64,000 nt of DNA from Pseudomonas putida. Lineage in GTDB: Bacteria; Pseudomonadota; Gammaproteobacteria; Pseudomonadales; Pseudomonadaceae. Below are positions 8,263-16,168 of this stretch, in pieces; position 1 is the first letter of the stretch; every line of letters begins with the position of its first letter. A program made the translations under genes and the position numbers. The notes beneath the pieces were generated by a model, which had not been told where the DNA came from, searched no databases, and was given only the letters and a program-made list of their open reading frames with translations. Location of the stretch: assembly GCF_001636055.1 (NCBI RefSeq), contig NZ_CP011789.1:1488001-1552000 (forward strand). Reading direction: 5' to 3'.

Positions 8263-9026
8263 CAGGCGACAGGGATAGGGTTTGCGGCCAGTGCCTCGTT
8301 GAACTGGTTGATCAGTTCATGCTCGTTTGGCCCTTGGTTGGCTCGTATTGGTACGACGCGGTCAACCAGGACTTCGGTTGTCGCTGTCTCCAGTTTTTCC
8401 AGGGTCTCTTGAATGAATTCGTCCAGCGGCATGGCGCGTTCATCACCACTTTTGTGAATCAGATCGGTGTCGACCCATGGCGGTGCGATTTCCAGAACCT
8501 TGACGCTGGTATCGCGCAGGGCAAAACGTTGCGATAGTGAGTAGGAGTGAATCGCCGCTTTGGTCGCTGAATAGAGGGCTGTCGCGGCCAGTGGCAGATA
8601 GGCCAGTACCGAGCTGTTGTTGATGATGTAGGCATCGGGTTGGCGCTTGAGATGTTCTACAAACGCTGCGCTAACACGCACCGGGCCCAGCAGGTTGGTT
8701 TGCAGCAGCCCTACCGCCTGCTCATCGTCATAATCGCCAGAGCCTGGGTTGTCGAAAGGCATGATGCCGGCATTGTTGATGATGACGTTCAGCGAGGGAT
8801 GGCGACGGATAACCTCTTGTGCGACATCCTTGATCTGCTGGGGATCATTGATATCAAGCTGAACGGTGTCGATGCCGGGATTGGAGCTGGCGATTTCATC
8901 CAGCAGCGATTGGCGTCGGCCCGCGATGATGACTTTGTTTCCACGCTGGTGGAACGCTTCGGCCAGAGCGCGGCCGATGCCCGAGGTGCCGCCAGTAATG
9001 AAGATGGTGTTCGCGCTAGTTTTCAT
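8262..9026 (-). CDS. Short-chain dehydrogenase/reductase (DltE-like)
   Basis: A 254-residue classical SDR: nucleotide motif TGGTSGIGRALAEAF at residues 12-26, NNAG at about 86, and the catalytic YSATK (YxxxK) near 150. The DltE-type relatives reduce small carbonyl compounds with NAD(P)H in the cytoplasm. AAAGGA lies about ten bases before ATG 9026. It sits 25 bases after the SDR gene at 9052-9846 on the same strand, so the two reductases are probably cotranscribed. Divergently upstream is a GlxA/AraC regulator that may control both. Confidence 0.85.
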   Translation of the reverse strand: MKTSANTIFITGGTSGIGRALAEAFHQRGNKVIIAGRRQSLLDEIASSNPGIDTVQLDINDPQQIKDVAQEVIRRHPSLNVIINNAGIMPFDNPGSGDYDDEQAVGLLQTNLLGPVRVSAAFVEHLKRQPDAYIINNSSVLAYLPLAATALYSATKAAIHSYSLSQRFALRDTSVKVLEIAPPWVDTDLIHKSGDERAMPLDEFIQETLEKLETATTEVLVDRVVPIRANQGPNEHELINQFNEALAANPIPVA

Positions 9027-9051
9027 GATTTGTATCCTTTCAATTGATTGA

Positions 9052-9846
9052 TTAAACGCCGTAACGCGGAGCGAGTTTGTTGCTGGAGAGATGTCCGAAC
9101 AGCGCCTTGCGGCTGCTTTCGTACAGCTCGAAATGCTGTATGTCCTGCATGGAGGGGATGGAGATCAGGACACCGTTGTCGAAGTCTTGAAGGGCGCCAT
9201 CCACCAGATCGGTTGCTGACATCACGATGTTGGGATCAAGGTTCTCGACGGGCAGTCCCCCGATTTCCCAGAAATCGGTAGCCGTAGCTCCTGGCAGTAC
9301 CGCCTGAATCTTGATGCCCTGTTCTGTCAGCTCCTTGTGCAGCGACTGAGTGAAGGCCGTGACGTAGGCTTTGCTTGCGCCATACACGCCATTCAGAATT
9401 TCCGGTGCCAGGCTGACGATTGATGAGATATTGATGATTGCGCCCTGTTGGCGAGCGATGAAGCCCGGAACTGCGGCGTAGGTCAGTCGAGTGAGTGCCG
9501 TGACGTTGAGGCTAATCATCTCGGCCATTCGCTCCACATCGCTGTCCAGCAAACGGGTGTGAGTACCGATGCCTGCGTTGTTAACCAACAGATTGATGCT
9601 GGCGTCTTCGCGCAATTTGCGTTCCACTCGCGCCAGGTCCGCTGCGTTGGCCAGGTCTGCGGGGAAGACTTCAACGCTCTGCTGAGTCTCGTTGGTGATG
9701 CGGCTCGCAAGAGCGTTCAGGCGATCACGATTGCGGGCGACCAGAATCAGGTCATAACCACGTTGAGCCAGGCGGTCTGCGAAAATTGCGCCGATGCCGG
9801 TGGATGCGCCTGTGATCAGGGCGGTGCCTTTGTATTCCTGAGTCAT
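9052..9846 (-). CDS. Short-chain dehydrogenase/reductase
   Basis: A 264-residue classical SDR with TGASTGIGAIFADRLAQRG at the cofactor site, NNAGIGTHT in the middle, and the active-site YGASK. ATG 9846 is chosen because GGAG lies seven bases upstream; a frame extension to 9885 would overlap the promoter region. It is the first gene of a two-SDR unit and is divergent (105 bases) from the GlxA/AraC regulator at 9952. Relatives are described as DltE/YqjQ-like NAD(P)-dependent oxidoreductases with unknown substrates. The neighbourhood of an MDR reductase and an AhpD fragment suggests redox detoxification. Confidence 0.85.
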   Translation of the reverse strand: MTQEYKGTALITGASTGIGAIFADRLAQRGYDLILVARNRDRLNALASRITNETQQSVEVFPADLANAADLARVERKLREDASINLLVNNAGIGTHTRLLDSDVERMAEMISLNVTALTRLTYAAVPGFIARQQGAIINISSIVSLAPEILNGVYGASKAYVTAFTQSLHKELTEQGIKIQAVLPGATATDFWEIGGLPVENLDPNIVMSATDLVDGALQDFDNGVLISIPSMQDIQHFELYESSRKALFGHLSSNKLAPRYGV

Positions 9847-9951
9847 GGTCCAGCTCCGTTGTTTGGGTGTGGAGCCATGATGCAAAAAAATAGATTTGTC
9901 TTAAACGACGCATATGGTCATGTTTTAGGACGTCGCAATCGGAGCACGGTT

Positions 9952-10896
9952 ATGCATCGAATCGGCTACTTGGTCACGGATGGATTTCAGGTGATGTCTC
10001 TGGCCACCCAGGCGGTTTTTGAATTCGCGAACATGGTCGCGGGCGAGCCTGTGTACCGGATTCAGAACTACTCGGTGTCAGGAGGGACCATTCGATCATC
10101 CTTGGGTATGCACATCGATACGCTGGCTTTGGATGATCCAGGGCTTGCAGATAGCTGGATGATCACAGGGACACTCACTCCGCTTACGCCTCCCGCTGCA
10201 GAGGTTCTGTCCAGCGTGCAGGGATTTGCCCAGAGCTCTAGGCGCATCGCGGGCATCTGCACAGGAGCGTTCGTCTTAGCTCAAGCGGGTGTCCTCGATA
10301 ACCGACGTGCGACTACTCATTGGGCATATGCCAAGACTCTTCAAAGCATGCACCCGAGCATTGAGGTGGAAGAGGATCGAATCTTCATTGTGGACGGCCC
10401 TGTTTGGACCTCTGCAGGAATGACCGCGGGCCTCGACATGGCATTGGGGATGGTGGAGAAGGATTTGGGAACGGAGCTTGCGAAATCGGTGGCCCATAAG
10501 CTCGTGATGCACCAACGCCGATCAGGAGGGCAGTCTCAGCACTCTGAATTGCTTGCTCTGGCGCCCAAGTCTGATCGCATTCAGAGCGCTTTGGATTATG
10601 CACGTAAGCATTTGAACAGGGCACTGAGTGTTGAAGAGCTCGCGGAAGTTGTTCATCTGAGCCCAAGGCAATTCACGCGCGTCTTCACTGCCGAAACCGG
10701 TCAATCACCTGCGAAAGCGGTGGAGAGTCTACGACTAGAGGCAGCTCGGCTAATGATCGAGCAGAGTCGCCATAGCCTGGACACGGTAGCAAGGGAAACC
10801 GGGTTCAGGGATCGTCGACACATGCTCGAGGTCTTCATCCGAGGTTTTGGGGTTCCCCCGCAAGCAGTTCGCCGCGATGCTAGGCGAGTCGGATAG
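9952..10896 (+). CDS. GlxA-type AraC family regulator with DJ-1/PfpI domain
   Basis: A 314-residue regulator. Residues 1-190 form a DJ-1/PfpI amidotransferase-like domain (HRIGYLVTDGFQVMSLATQAVFEFAN; nucleophile-elbow GICTGAFVLAQAG with Cys103). Residues about 205-300 hold two AraC helix-turn-helix motifs (LSVEELAEVVHLSPRQFTRVF; LDTVARETGFRDRRHMLEVF). Such proteins sense small metabolites, for example GbdR and ArgR-type regulators of amines. ATG 9952 has GGAG seven bases upstream. It is divergent from the two SDR genes, its probable targets. Longer readings upstream overlap those genes antisense and are rejected. Confidence 0.88.
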   Translation: MHRIGYLVTDGFQVMSLATQAVFEFANMVAGEPVYRIQNYSVSGGTIRSSLGMHIDTLALDDPGLADSWMITGTLTPLTPPAAEVLSSVQGFAQSSRRIAGICTGAFVLAQAGVLDNRRATTHWAYAKTLQSMHPSIEVEEDRIFIVDGPVWTSAGMTAGLDMALGMVEKDLGTELAKSVAHKLVMHQRRSGGQSQHSELLALAPKSDRIQSALDYARKHLNRALSVEELAEVVHLSPRQFTRVFTAETGQSPAKAVESLRLEAARLMIEQSRHSLDTVARETGFRDRRHMLEVFIRGFGVPPQAVRRDARRVG

Positions 10897-10913
10897 AAAT
10901 CGCTTTTCTATCC

Positions 10914-10925
10914 AACCGAACGGTT
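10914..10925. promoter_or_regulatory. Probable TetR operator, AACCGAACGGTT
   Basis: An imperfect palindrome with AACCG/CGGTT arms, 38 bases before the TetR start codon. The same arms recur at 11533-11544 (one mismatch) and 11583-11594 before the lactonase-like gene. Three copies around one TetR gene are best explained as its binding sites, implying autoregulation and control of the downstream genes. Confidence 0.65.
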
Positions 10926-10962
10926 CGATACTGGGATCATGTCGACCGTTTAGGTACCGAAA

Positions 10963-11511
10963 ATGGGACGCCCTCGAAAATTCAATCGTGAGACGGTTCT
11001 GGAGAAGGCACTGCCCGTGTTCTGGCAGTACGGCTACTCCGGCACCTCTCTTCATCATCTTGAGCAGGCTACGGGCGTGAATAAGTCAGGCCTGTATTCA
11101 GAATTCAAGGATAAGGATGATCTGTTTCTGAGCGCTTTGGCGTATTACTACGCAAACCGCGGAGCACCAGAAATCCTGACTGCTCAGCCGCAAGGATGGG
11201 CAAATATCGAGCGTTTTCTTCGGCTTGGCGACCCTCAAGATAACGGGTGTATGGGCTGCTTTTCGGTCAATGCGCTACGTGAGTTTCCCGTGCTTTCCGA
11301 TCAGGTCCGTCAACTGCTCGTGGATTGTCATCGTCGCCTGCTCCCGCAAATCGCTGACAACGTAAGGGCTGAGAAGACCCGACTGGCTCCAGAGATTGTT
11401 GCGGACATCATCATGGTGTTTTTCTCTGGGGTGTGCGTTGAAAGCTGCTTGCCTGCTGATGGGACTGGCGATCGGGTCAGCCACTTCATGGAAGCGTTGC
11501 GGGCTCTCTGA
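10963..11511 (+). CDS. TetR/AcrR family repressor
   Basis: A 182-residue regulator. The N-terminal helix-turn-helix is seen in FNRETVLEKALPVFWQYGYSGTSLHHLEQATGVNKSGLYSEFKDKDDLF; the remainder is a helical ligand domain with CMGCFSVNALREF. It resembles the YcdC/AcuR-like group that responds to electrophiles or small organic acids, but the ligand is not known. AACCG-type palindromes lie before this gene and before the metallo-beta-lactamase gene 164 bases downstream, so the protein probably represses its own promoter and the lactonase-MFS unit. Confidence 0.88.
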   Translation: MGRPRKFNRETVLEKALPVFWQYGYSGTSLHHLEQATGVNKSGLYSEFKDKDDLFLSALAYYYANRGAPEILTAQPQGWANIERFLRLGDPQDNGCMGCFSVNALREFPVLSDQVRQLLVDCHRRLLPQIADNVRAEKTRLAPEIVADIIMVFFSGVCVESCLPADGTGDRVSHFMEALRAL

Positions 11512-11532
11512 GCAACACCTATCACCTTTTTG

Positions 11533-11595
11533 AACCGAATGGTTTTTTTCTCTTGCGCCTGAGTTTGGGTCGCCCTATATTGAACCGATCGGTTC
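11533..11595. promoter_or_regulatory. Pair of TetR-type palindromes before the lactonase-like gene
   Basis: AACCGAATGGTT at 11533-11544 and the perfect 14-base palindrome GAACCGATCGGTTC at 11582-11595 share the arms of the site before the TetR gene. They are 50 bases apart and 80-130 bases before the start codon at 11676, flanking the likely promoter. Confidence 0.7.
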
Positions 11596-11675
11596 TTAAT
11601 GGGGCAGTGCAAGACGGTACTTACCCGTCCTGACGGTCTGTCTTAACCCAAGCGTCGCCTGCAAGGAGAATCACC

Positions 11676-12536
11676 ATGGCACTGAAGATCCATCCTATTA
11701 ACCTCGGAAACATGCAGATGGATTCGAGCGGTCTGGTCATGTTCCGGAACCCCGGCGAGCACGTCACCATCCCGGTTCTGGGTTTTCTTATTACTGGAGG
11801 GGAGGAACCGATCCTGGTCGATACGGGGTCACGCAATGCCCAGCAGTATGAAGAATATGGACTGACGTACGAAGTGACGCCGCAAATGACGCTTGAATAC
11901 CATCTGGCCCAGCATGGGTTGCGGATGAAAGACATCCGGCACATCGTCCACACGCATGCTCATATCGATCATGTCGGCATGACTGATCTCTTCCCGATGG
12001 CGACTACTGTCGGCATCTCCCGTCGTGAGCTGGAGTTCGCTGCATCCGGCATCATGGGACCGCTCATGTACACCGCGGCTGATACCAAGCATTTGATTGA
12101 TCGTCTCCACACTCGAGGCGCAATTCGCCTGTTCGATGTCGACGGCACGTTCGAAGAAGAGGTTATCCCTGGCGTAGCAGTTCGACTGTCAGGGGGACAC
12201 ACGCCAGGCTCGATATCGGTCCTGGTCGAAACTGACGAAGGAATGGCGAATATCTGCGGCGACATCGCCTATGACATCCACGACCAATTGATTGAGCCCA
12301 TTCTCGATCAAGCGTCCCATGAGCCGACGATTACAGCGAATCGTGCCATGTCCACACTGGATGAAAAGAGAGCTCTCAAGAGGGCGCTTGCAGACAGCAA
12401 ATTCCTGCTTCCAAGTCACGACGCCCCTGCCTTGATCAAGGGCGGAAAAGTCGTAGGGCGTATGCTCGATGCGATTTCTAATCCACAAGCTGACGCTACA
12501 AAAGCGATCAACTATTCGCTTTTGGCTTCAGTGTGA
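11676..12536 (+). CDS. Metallo-beta-lactamase-fold hydrolase, AHL-lactonase (AttM/AiiA)-like
   Basis: A 286-residue metallo-hydrolase. The di-zinc motif HTHAHIDHVG lies at residues 92-101, followed by SGGHTPGS near 174 and a metal-ligand aspartate in CGDIAYD, then SHDAP near the end. This order is that of the AttM/AiiB branch of N-acyl-homoserine lactonases. An AAGGAG lies eight bases before ATG 11676. Other members hydrolyse different lactones or esters, so quorum quenching is plausible but not proven. It is under two TetR-type operators and is followed by a 36-residue ORF and an MFS transporter in one likely operon. Confidence 0.82.
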   Translation: MALKIHPINLGNMQMDSSGLVMFRNPGEHVTIPVLGFLITGGEEPILVDTGSRNAQQYEEYGLTYEVTPQMTLEYHLAQHGLRMKDIRHIVHTHAHIDHVGMTDLFPMATTVGISRRELEFAASGIMGPLMYTAADTKHLIDRLHTRGAIRLFDVDGTFEEEVIPGVAVRLSGGHTPGSISVLVETDEGMANICGDIAYDIHDQLIEPILDQASHEPTITANRAMSTLDEKRALKRALADSKFLLPSHDAPALIKGGKVVGRMLDAISNPQADATKAINYSLLASV

Positions 12537-12539
12537 CGC

Positions 12540-12650
12540 ATGGCTTTCATCACCTTTGCACGCGCTCGCCCTTGGCGAGCCGTGCGCTTCGGGACGGGAA
12601 CACTGGTATTTGCGATGGGCGTATGCCTGTTGATCAACCGCTTACTGTGA
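12540..12650 (+). CDS. Possible 36-residue single-span membrane peptide
   Basis: An ATG three bases after the lactonase stop opens 36 codons ending with TGA at 12648-12650, nine bases before the MFS start. A basic N-terminal part (ARARPWRAVRFG) is followed by one hydrophobic span (TLVFAMGVCLLI), as in a small membrane peptide. No separate ribosome site is clear, so translation would depend on coupling. It may also be a scrap of a larger membrane gene. I do not recognise a family. Confidence 0.35.
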   Translation: MAFITFARARPWRAVRFGTGTLVFAMGVCLLINRLL

Positions 12651-12659
12651 GCACAAGTC

Positions 12660-13880
12660 ATGGACCAGATTCTGATAACCCCTGGAATAAGCATTGCCAA
12701 TGACGACAAGCAGCGTCTTGGCCCGCGGACTCGTTTTGGGCTGCTTGCTTCCATCACAGTGACTTTCCTGGCTGGATCCAGCGTACCTACGCCGTTGTAT
12801 CCGATCTATCAGGACCAGTGGCATTTCACTGCGATGGGCATCAGCTTTATCTTCAGTATTTATGCCATATCAGTACTCGCCGGACTGCTAGTGTTTGGAC
12901 GGCTGTCCGACTATGTCGGTCGTCGATCAGTACTGTTGTGGACGACTGTTTTGCAATTGGTGGCCATGTACATGCTGGGTGTCGCTGATGGCTTCACGGA
13001 TCTAGTGCTTGGCAGGCTGATTCAAGGCGTGTCGACAGGAGCTGCTGTTCCAGCGGTAGGCGCAGCCTTGATTGACCTCAACCACAAGCGCGGCGCGGTC
13101 GTGAATGCCCTCACTCCTGCCATCGGCAGCGCTGTTGGCGCTCTGATGGGTAGCGTATTCGCACAGGCATTACCGTACCCCACTCATACCGTGTTCGCGG
13201 CGCTAGCTTTTATTTTGGCCATTCAGGGCGTTGGTCTACTCATCATGAGGGATGTCCGCGCAAGAATACCTGGGGCCGCCCGGTCACTGATGCCTCAATT
13301 CAGCATACCCGTGCATGTGCGCGGACCAATGATCATTGCATCGTCGCTGTTCGTTGCTGGCTGGGCTGTCGCCGGTTTTTTTGCTTCGATGGGGCCACGG
13401 CTAATTGAGCAGCTCTTTGCGCTACCCGCGTCATGGGCAGGAGGATTGGTGTTGGCGGCTTTCGCTGGAAGTGGGGTCGCTGCTATCGGGACATTCGTTA
13501 ATCGGTCAATGCATACCCTCTCCTGGATTGGTGCACTGGGGCTGCTGACCGGTATGGCTATGGTCTTGGCCTCATTGATCACCGGTTCGCTCACACCCTT
13601 TATCTTTGGCGTTGTGATTTCCGGAGCTGGCTTTGGTGCTGGTTTTCAGGGTGGCATCAGACTGGTTTTATCCAAGTCACGTGCCGAGGAGGTCGCGGGT
13701 GTATTGTCCGTCGTCTTCCTCTGTTGCTACCTCGGTATGGGTGTTCCGGCGATGATCGCTGGGTACGCGGTAGCTAGCGGATACGGCGTCTTCGATACCG
13801 CAATAGTCTTCGCCATTCTGGTAATGAGTCTTTCATTCGTAGCGGTTTACAGGATGATGAATGGTGGCGGTAAGGTATGA
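12660..13880 (+). CDS. MFS transporter
   Basis: A 406-residue protein with 12 predicted membrane helices. The loop 2-3 signature of the major facilitator superfamily appears as GRLSDYVGRRSVLL, and VLGRLIQGVSTGAAVPAVGAALID marks helix 4. It resembles drug/metabolite proton antiporters of the YbjJ/AraJ-like kind. It follows the lactonase-like gene in the TetR-controlled unit, so it may export the product or the inducing compound. ATG 12660 is used; the ribosome site is weak (GAG about ten bases upstream). A strong hairpin terminator follows at 13897. Confidence 0.87.
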   Translation: MDQILITPGISIANDDKQRLGPRTRFGLLASITVTFLAGSSVPTPLYPIYQDQWHFTAMGISFIFSIYAISVLAGLLVFGRLSDYVGRRSVLLWTTVLQLVAMYMLGVADGFTDLVLGRLIQGVSTGAAVPAVGAALIDLNHKRGAVVNALTPAIGSAVGALMGSVFAQALPYPTHTVFAALAFILAIQGVGLLIMRDVRARIPGAARSLMPQFSIPVHVRGPMIIASSLFVAGWAVAGFFASMGPRLIEQLFALPASWAGGLVLAAFAGSGVAAIGTFVNRSMHTLSWIGALGLLTGMAMVLASLITGSLTPFIFGVVISGAGFGAGFQGGIRLVLSKSRAEEVAGVLSVVFLCCYLGMGVPAMIAGYAVASGYGVFDTAIVFAILVMSLSFVAVYRMMNGGGKV

Positions 13881-13896
13881 CGCTAGTAGAAAATTA

Positions 13897-13923
13897 GAAA
13901 AGGCCACATTAAGTGGCCTTTTC
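13897..13923 (+). terminator. Rho-independent terminator
   Basis: GAAAAGGCCAC and its complement GTGGCCTTTTC form an 11-bp stem with an ATTAA loop. The run of A before and T after makes it work on either strand; it ends the MFS transcript 16 bases after its stop codon. Confidence 0.85.
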
Positions 13924-14108
13924 TATGTGCAGCTTCTGGTTAGCGACTCCGCGACGAATGCCCCGATGTGCCTGGCAGTGGCGATGGGGTATTGCATGTG
14001 GGGGCCGTGCCCGGCATTCGGCAAGCTGAGTTCTACGGGAAATACCGGGTTCTCCGGAGCGTCGCCGAGTTGCTCTGCGGCCCAGGCAGTTGGCACCTGC
14101 GGACGAAT
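13923..14108 (-). pseudogene. C-terminal fragment of an alpha/beta hydrolase
   Basis: On the reverse strand the frame gives PQVPTAWAAEQLGDAPENP, then VFPVELSLPNAGHGPHMQYP, then IATARHIGAFVAESL and a stop at 13923-13925. The NAGHGPHMQYP segment with its histidine is the C-terminal catalytic-histidine region of alpha/beta hydrolases. Upstream in this frame a TGA stop occurs at 14109-14111, and no nucleophile elbow is found. It is the end of a lost hydrolase gene beside the NmrA gene. Confidence 0.65.
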
Positions 14109-14208
14109 TCAGTCCCTTTCGTGTTGGTACGACTCCTGGCTCCCGCACCAGGCCCACCCTTTCACCCTCCCAGGCGCATCTCCGAACTTCCTCACCTTCT
14201 GTTAGCGC

Positions 14209-15150
14209 TTAGCTTCCTTGAAGGTTGGCGCGAGCCCACTGCTCGGCGGTCGTGACGTGAATCGCCTGCTGTTCATTAAAGGTGCCCGCTTTCGGCCAGG
14301 CCACGCCTCGGCCCTGGGCAAACACGGCCCGGTACTTCTTGATGTGATGAGTCGGGTCTTTTTCCAGTTCGTCCATCAGATACGGAACCGTCCATTCGTT
14401 ACGTTTGAAAGGTCGTCCAAGGACACGTTCGAGCAGCCCAGCAACTTCATCGTAAGTAACCGTGTCGCCCGAGAGGTATACGATTTCGTTGCGCAAGCGG
14501 GGCTCGAAGAAAACGATTTCTGCTGTCAGCGCTCCGATGTCATCGGGTGTGGTGAGGGTGACGCTGTTATCCAGCCCGCCCAGCGCGTTCACCGTGTCAT
14601 TCTCGAAGTCCACCACTTCGAAAATGGGCTCAAACATGAAGCTGGTGAACATCCCCGTCGAGATGATGACCCACTCAGTCTTGTCTTGAGCCCTCAGCAA
14701 CTCGCGGACGTCAAGCTGGGCATCGAAAAGGTCCTGCGGGCTTCCGCGTCCAATCACCTCAAAATCCACGCCGAACTGCCACGGAAAATAGCGCTTGACG
14801 CCGGATTTCAGAGCCGCAGTGGCAAGCTTCATCGGAGTTTCTCGGCCTGCAACCATCCCCGCGCAGCCAATGACGGTATCGAATTGAGCGAATACCGCCG
14901 CAAGCTGGTCGATGGAGTCGCTCACCAGATCGGCAGCGACCATCTGAATGCCGAGGCTACGAAGCTCATCGATTTCGGCCTTTTTTGCCGGGACTTGGGT
15001 GTTGATGGTGGATTCGCGCAGTAGCACGCTGACCGTTGAGCCTGGGGCTCGTTCTGCAACCCGAGCAAGGTTGCGAAGCACGGGCAGCCCAAGCTCTCCT
15101 GCGCCTAATACGAGGATCGATTGAGGGGTTGGCTGGGTGGTATGGGTCAT
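14209..15150 (-). CDS. NmrA family NAD(P)-binding protein (isoflavone reductase-like)
   Basis: A 313-residue Rossmann protein. The N-terminal motif SILVLGAGELGLPVLRNLAR is a GxGxxG-type NAD(P) site; VISTGMFTSFMFEP and the C-terminal half match the isoflavone reductase/NmrA group of atypical SDRs, which lack the normal YxxxK. ATG 15150 has AGGA seven bases upstream. It is divergent (96 bases) from an HxlR regulator at 15247, a common pairing in which the HxlR protein represses a reductase in response to electrophiles. The function is probably redox sensing or reduction of a small phenolic or quinone. Confidence 0.82.
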   Translation of the reverse strand: MTHTTQPTPQSILVLGAGELGLPVLRNLARVAERAPGSTVSVLLRESTINTQVPAKKAEIDELRSLGIQMVAADLVSDSIDQLAAVFAQFDTVIGCAGMVAGRETPMKLATAALKSGVKRYFPWQFGVDFEVIGRGSPQDLFDAQLDVRELLRAQDKTEWVIISTGMFTSFMFEPIFEVVDFENDTVNALGGLDNSVTLTTPDDIGALTAEIVFFEPRLRNEIVYLSGDTVTYDEVAGLLERVLGRPFKRNEWTVPYLMDELEKDPTHHIKKYRAVFAQGRGVAWPKAGTFNEQQAIHVTTAEQWARANLQGS

Positions 15151-15246
15151 GATTTGTCCTGGTTGAAGTTGCCTGTAAGATGGACAAATGCTTGCACGAC
15201 TATGCAGCGCTCGTAAGAAGGCACACGCGTGATACCAGGGGGAAGC

Positions 15247-15750
15247 ATGGCCGATCATGAAGCTTTGAGGCAGGCTCAAGCCATCTGCCAGACGCTCAGA
15301 GAGGATGACGATGGGGTCAGGCGTGAGGTACTTGCACATGCGGGCAGTCGCTGGTCTCTGGGCATTCTGCATGCGCTAGGTGTCTACGGCACGATGCGCC
15401 ACGCCGATATCAAACGGCAGTTGCGTGGCATTACACAGCGCATGCTGACCAAGACACTGCGATCACTTGAGCGGGATGGCTTGGTCAGCCGACACGAGTT
15501 CCAAGAGATTCCGCCCCGTGTTGAATATGACCTGACTGCGCTGGGGATGCAGCTGCTTGTCCGCATGTCGCCTATTTGGACGTGGGTGGTTGAAAACGTG
15601 GAGCAGATCCGCGAGGCCCGCCACAGGTTCGACAGTCAGGACGGAAAGACACCGTTCTGGCAAGAGCCCGTTCCGATGCCTGCAAGTTCGGTTACTGGCT
15701 ATGACAGCCCGCTGATAGAGCAGGCTATAACAGCGAAGAGAGACAAATGA
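15247..15750 (+). CDS. HxlR family transcriptional regulator
   Basis: A 167-residue winged helix protein with the HxlR core: GSRWSLGILHALGVYGTMRHADIKRQLRGITQRMLTKTLRSLERDGLVSR. The downstream wing has PRVEYDLTALG. ATG 15247 is preceded by GGGGGAAGC, a good ribosome site; an in-frame GTG at 15229 is less likely. Members such as HypR, YodB and QorR sense aldehydes, quinones or disulfide stress by cysteine chemistry. This protein has one cysteine near residue 16 (AICQTL), before the helix-turn-helix, where family sensors place theirs. It is divergent from the NmrA gene, its probable target. Confidence 0.88.
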   Translation: MADHEALRQAQAICQTLREDDDGVRREVLAHAGSRWSLGILHALGVYGTMRHADIKRQLRGITQRMLTKTLRSLERDGLVSRHEFQEIPPRVEYDLTALGMQLLVRMSPIWTWVVENVEQIREARHRFDSQDGKTPFWQEPVPMPASSVTGYDSPLIEQAITAKRDK

Positions 15751-16168
15751 TTGTTGCGGAACACATCGAGAGTTCACCTCGAAAGTGTCTGGTCCGCGAT
15801 ACCCTCATGGCGGCTAACGCTTCCGCTTACATCGCCCACAGCCACCTCCTGTCCACATGGCGGCGCTTAGCGCTGTAACCTGTAGATCGGACCTGTGCTC
15901 GATCAACAAGCAGATCGAGCACCTGAATTTGGTCTTCATCGGAACCCGCCCGTCTCGAAATCTGCTCGAACAGCGCCTCGTTCAATAATCCGCGGGCTAT
16001 GTCCAGGCGTATCGCGTATGGTGGCCCACGTGTGCCTGTGCTGGCACAACAGTCACGTTCAACCGCTGCGCAAACCACAGTCGCACCCCGCTTGTCCCAT
16101 GACTCACCTAATCTTTCGGAAGATTGGGCGGTCAGTCGCTGCTAATAGCCAACTACCCCAGGATTTTT
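15751..16168. other. Intergenic region, no supported gene
   Basis: About 420 bases between the HxlR and hydrolase genes. A reverse-strand open frame at 15827-16078 contains a helix-like segment (RLDIARGLLNEALFEQISRR) that could be a gene remnant, but I do not recognise it. An inverted repeat with 9-base arms (GTGCTCGAT at 15895-15903, ATCGAGCAC at 15914-15922) lies inside. The promoter of the hydrolase-kinase pair should be near the right end. Confidence 0.4.

Noticed and set aside
15827..16078. 83-codon reverse frame in the gap before the RsbQ-like gene
   Set aside because: One helix-like segment looks natural, but no family, start or partner is recognised; kept only as a possible remnant.
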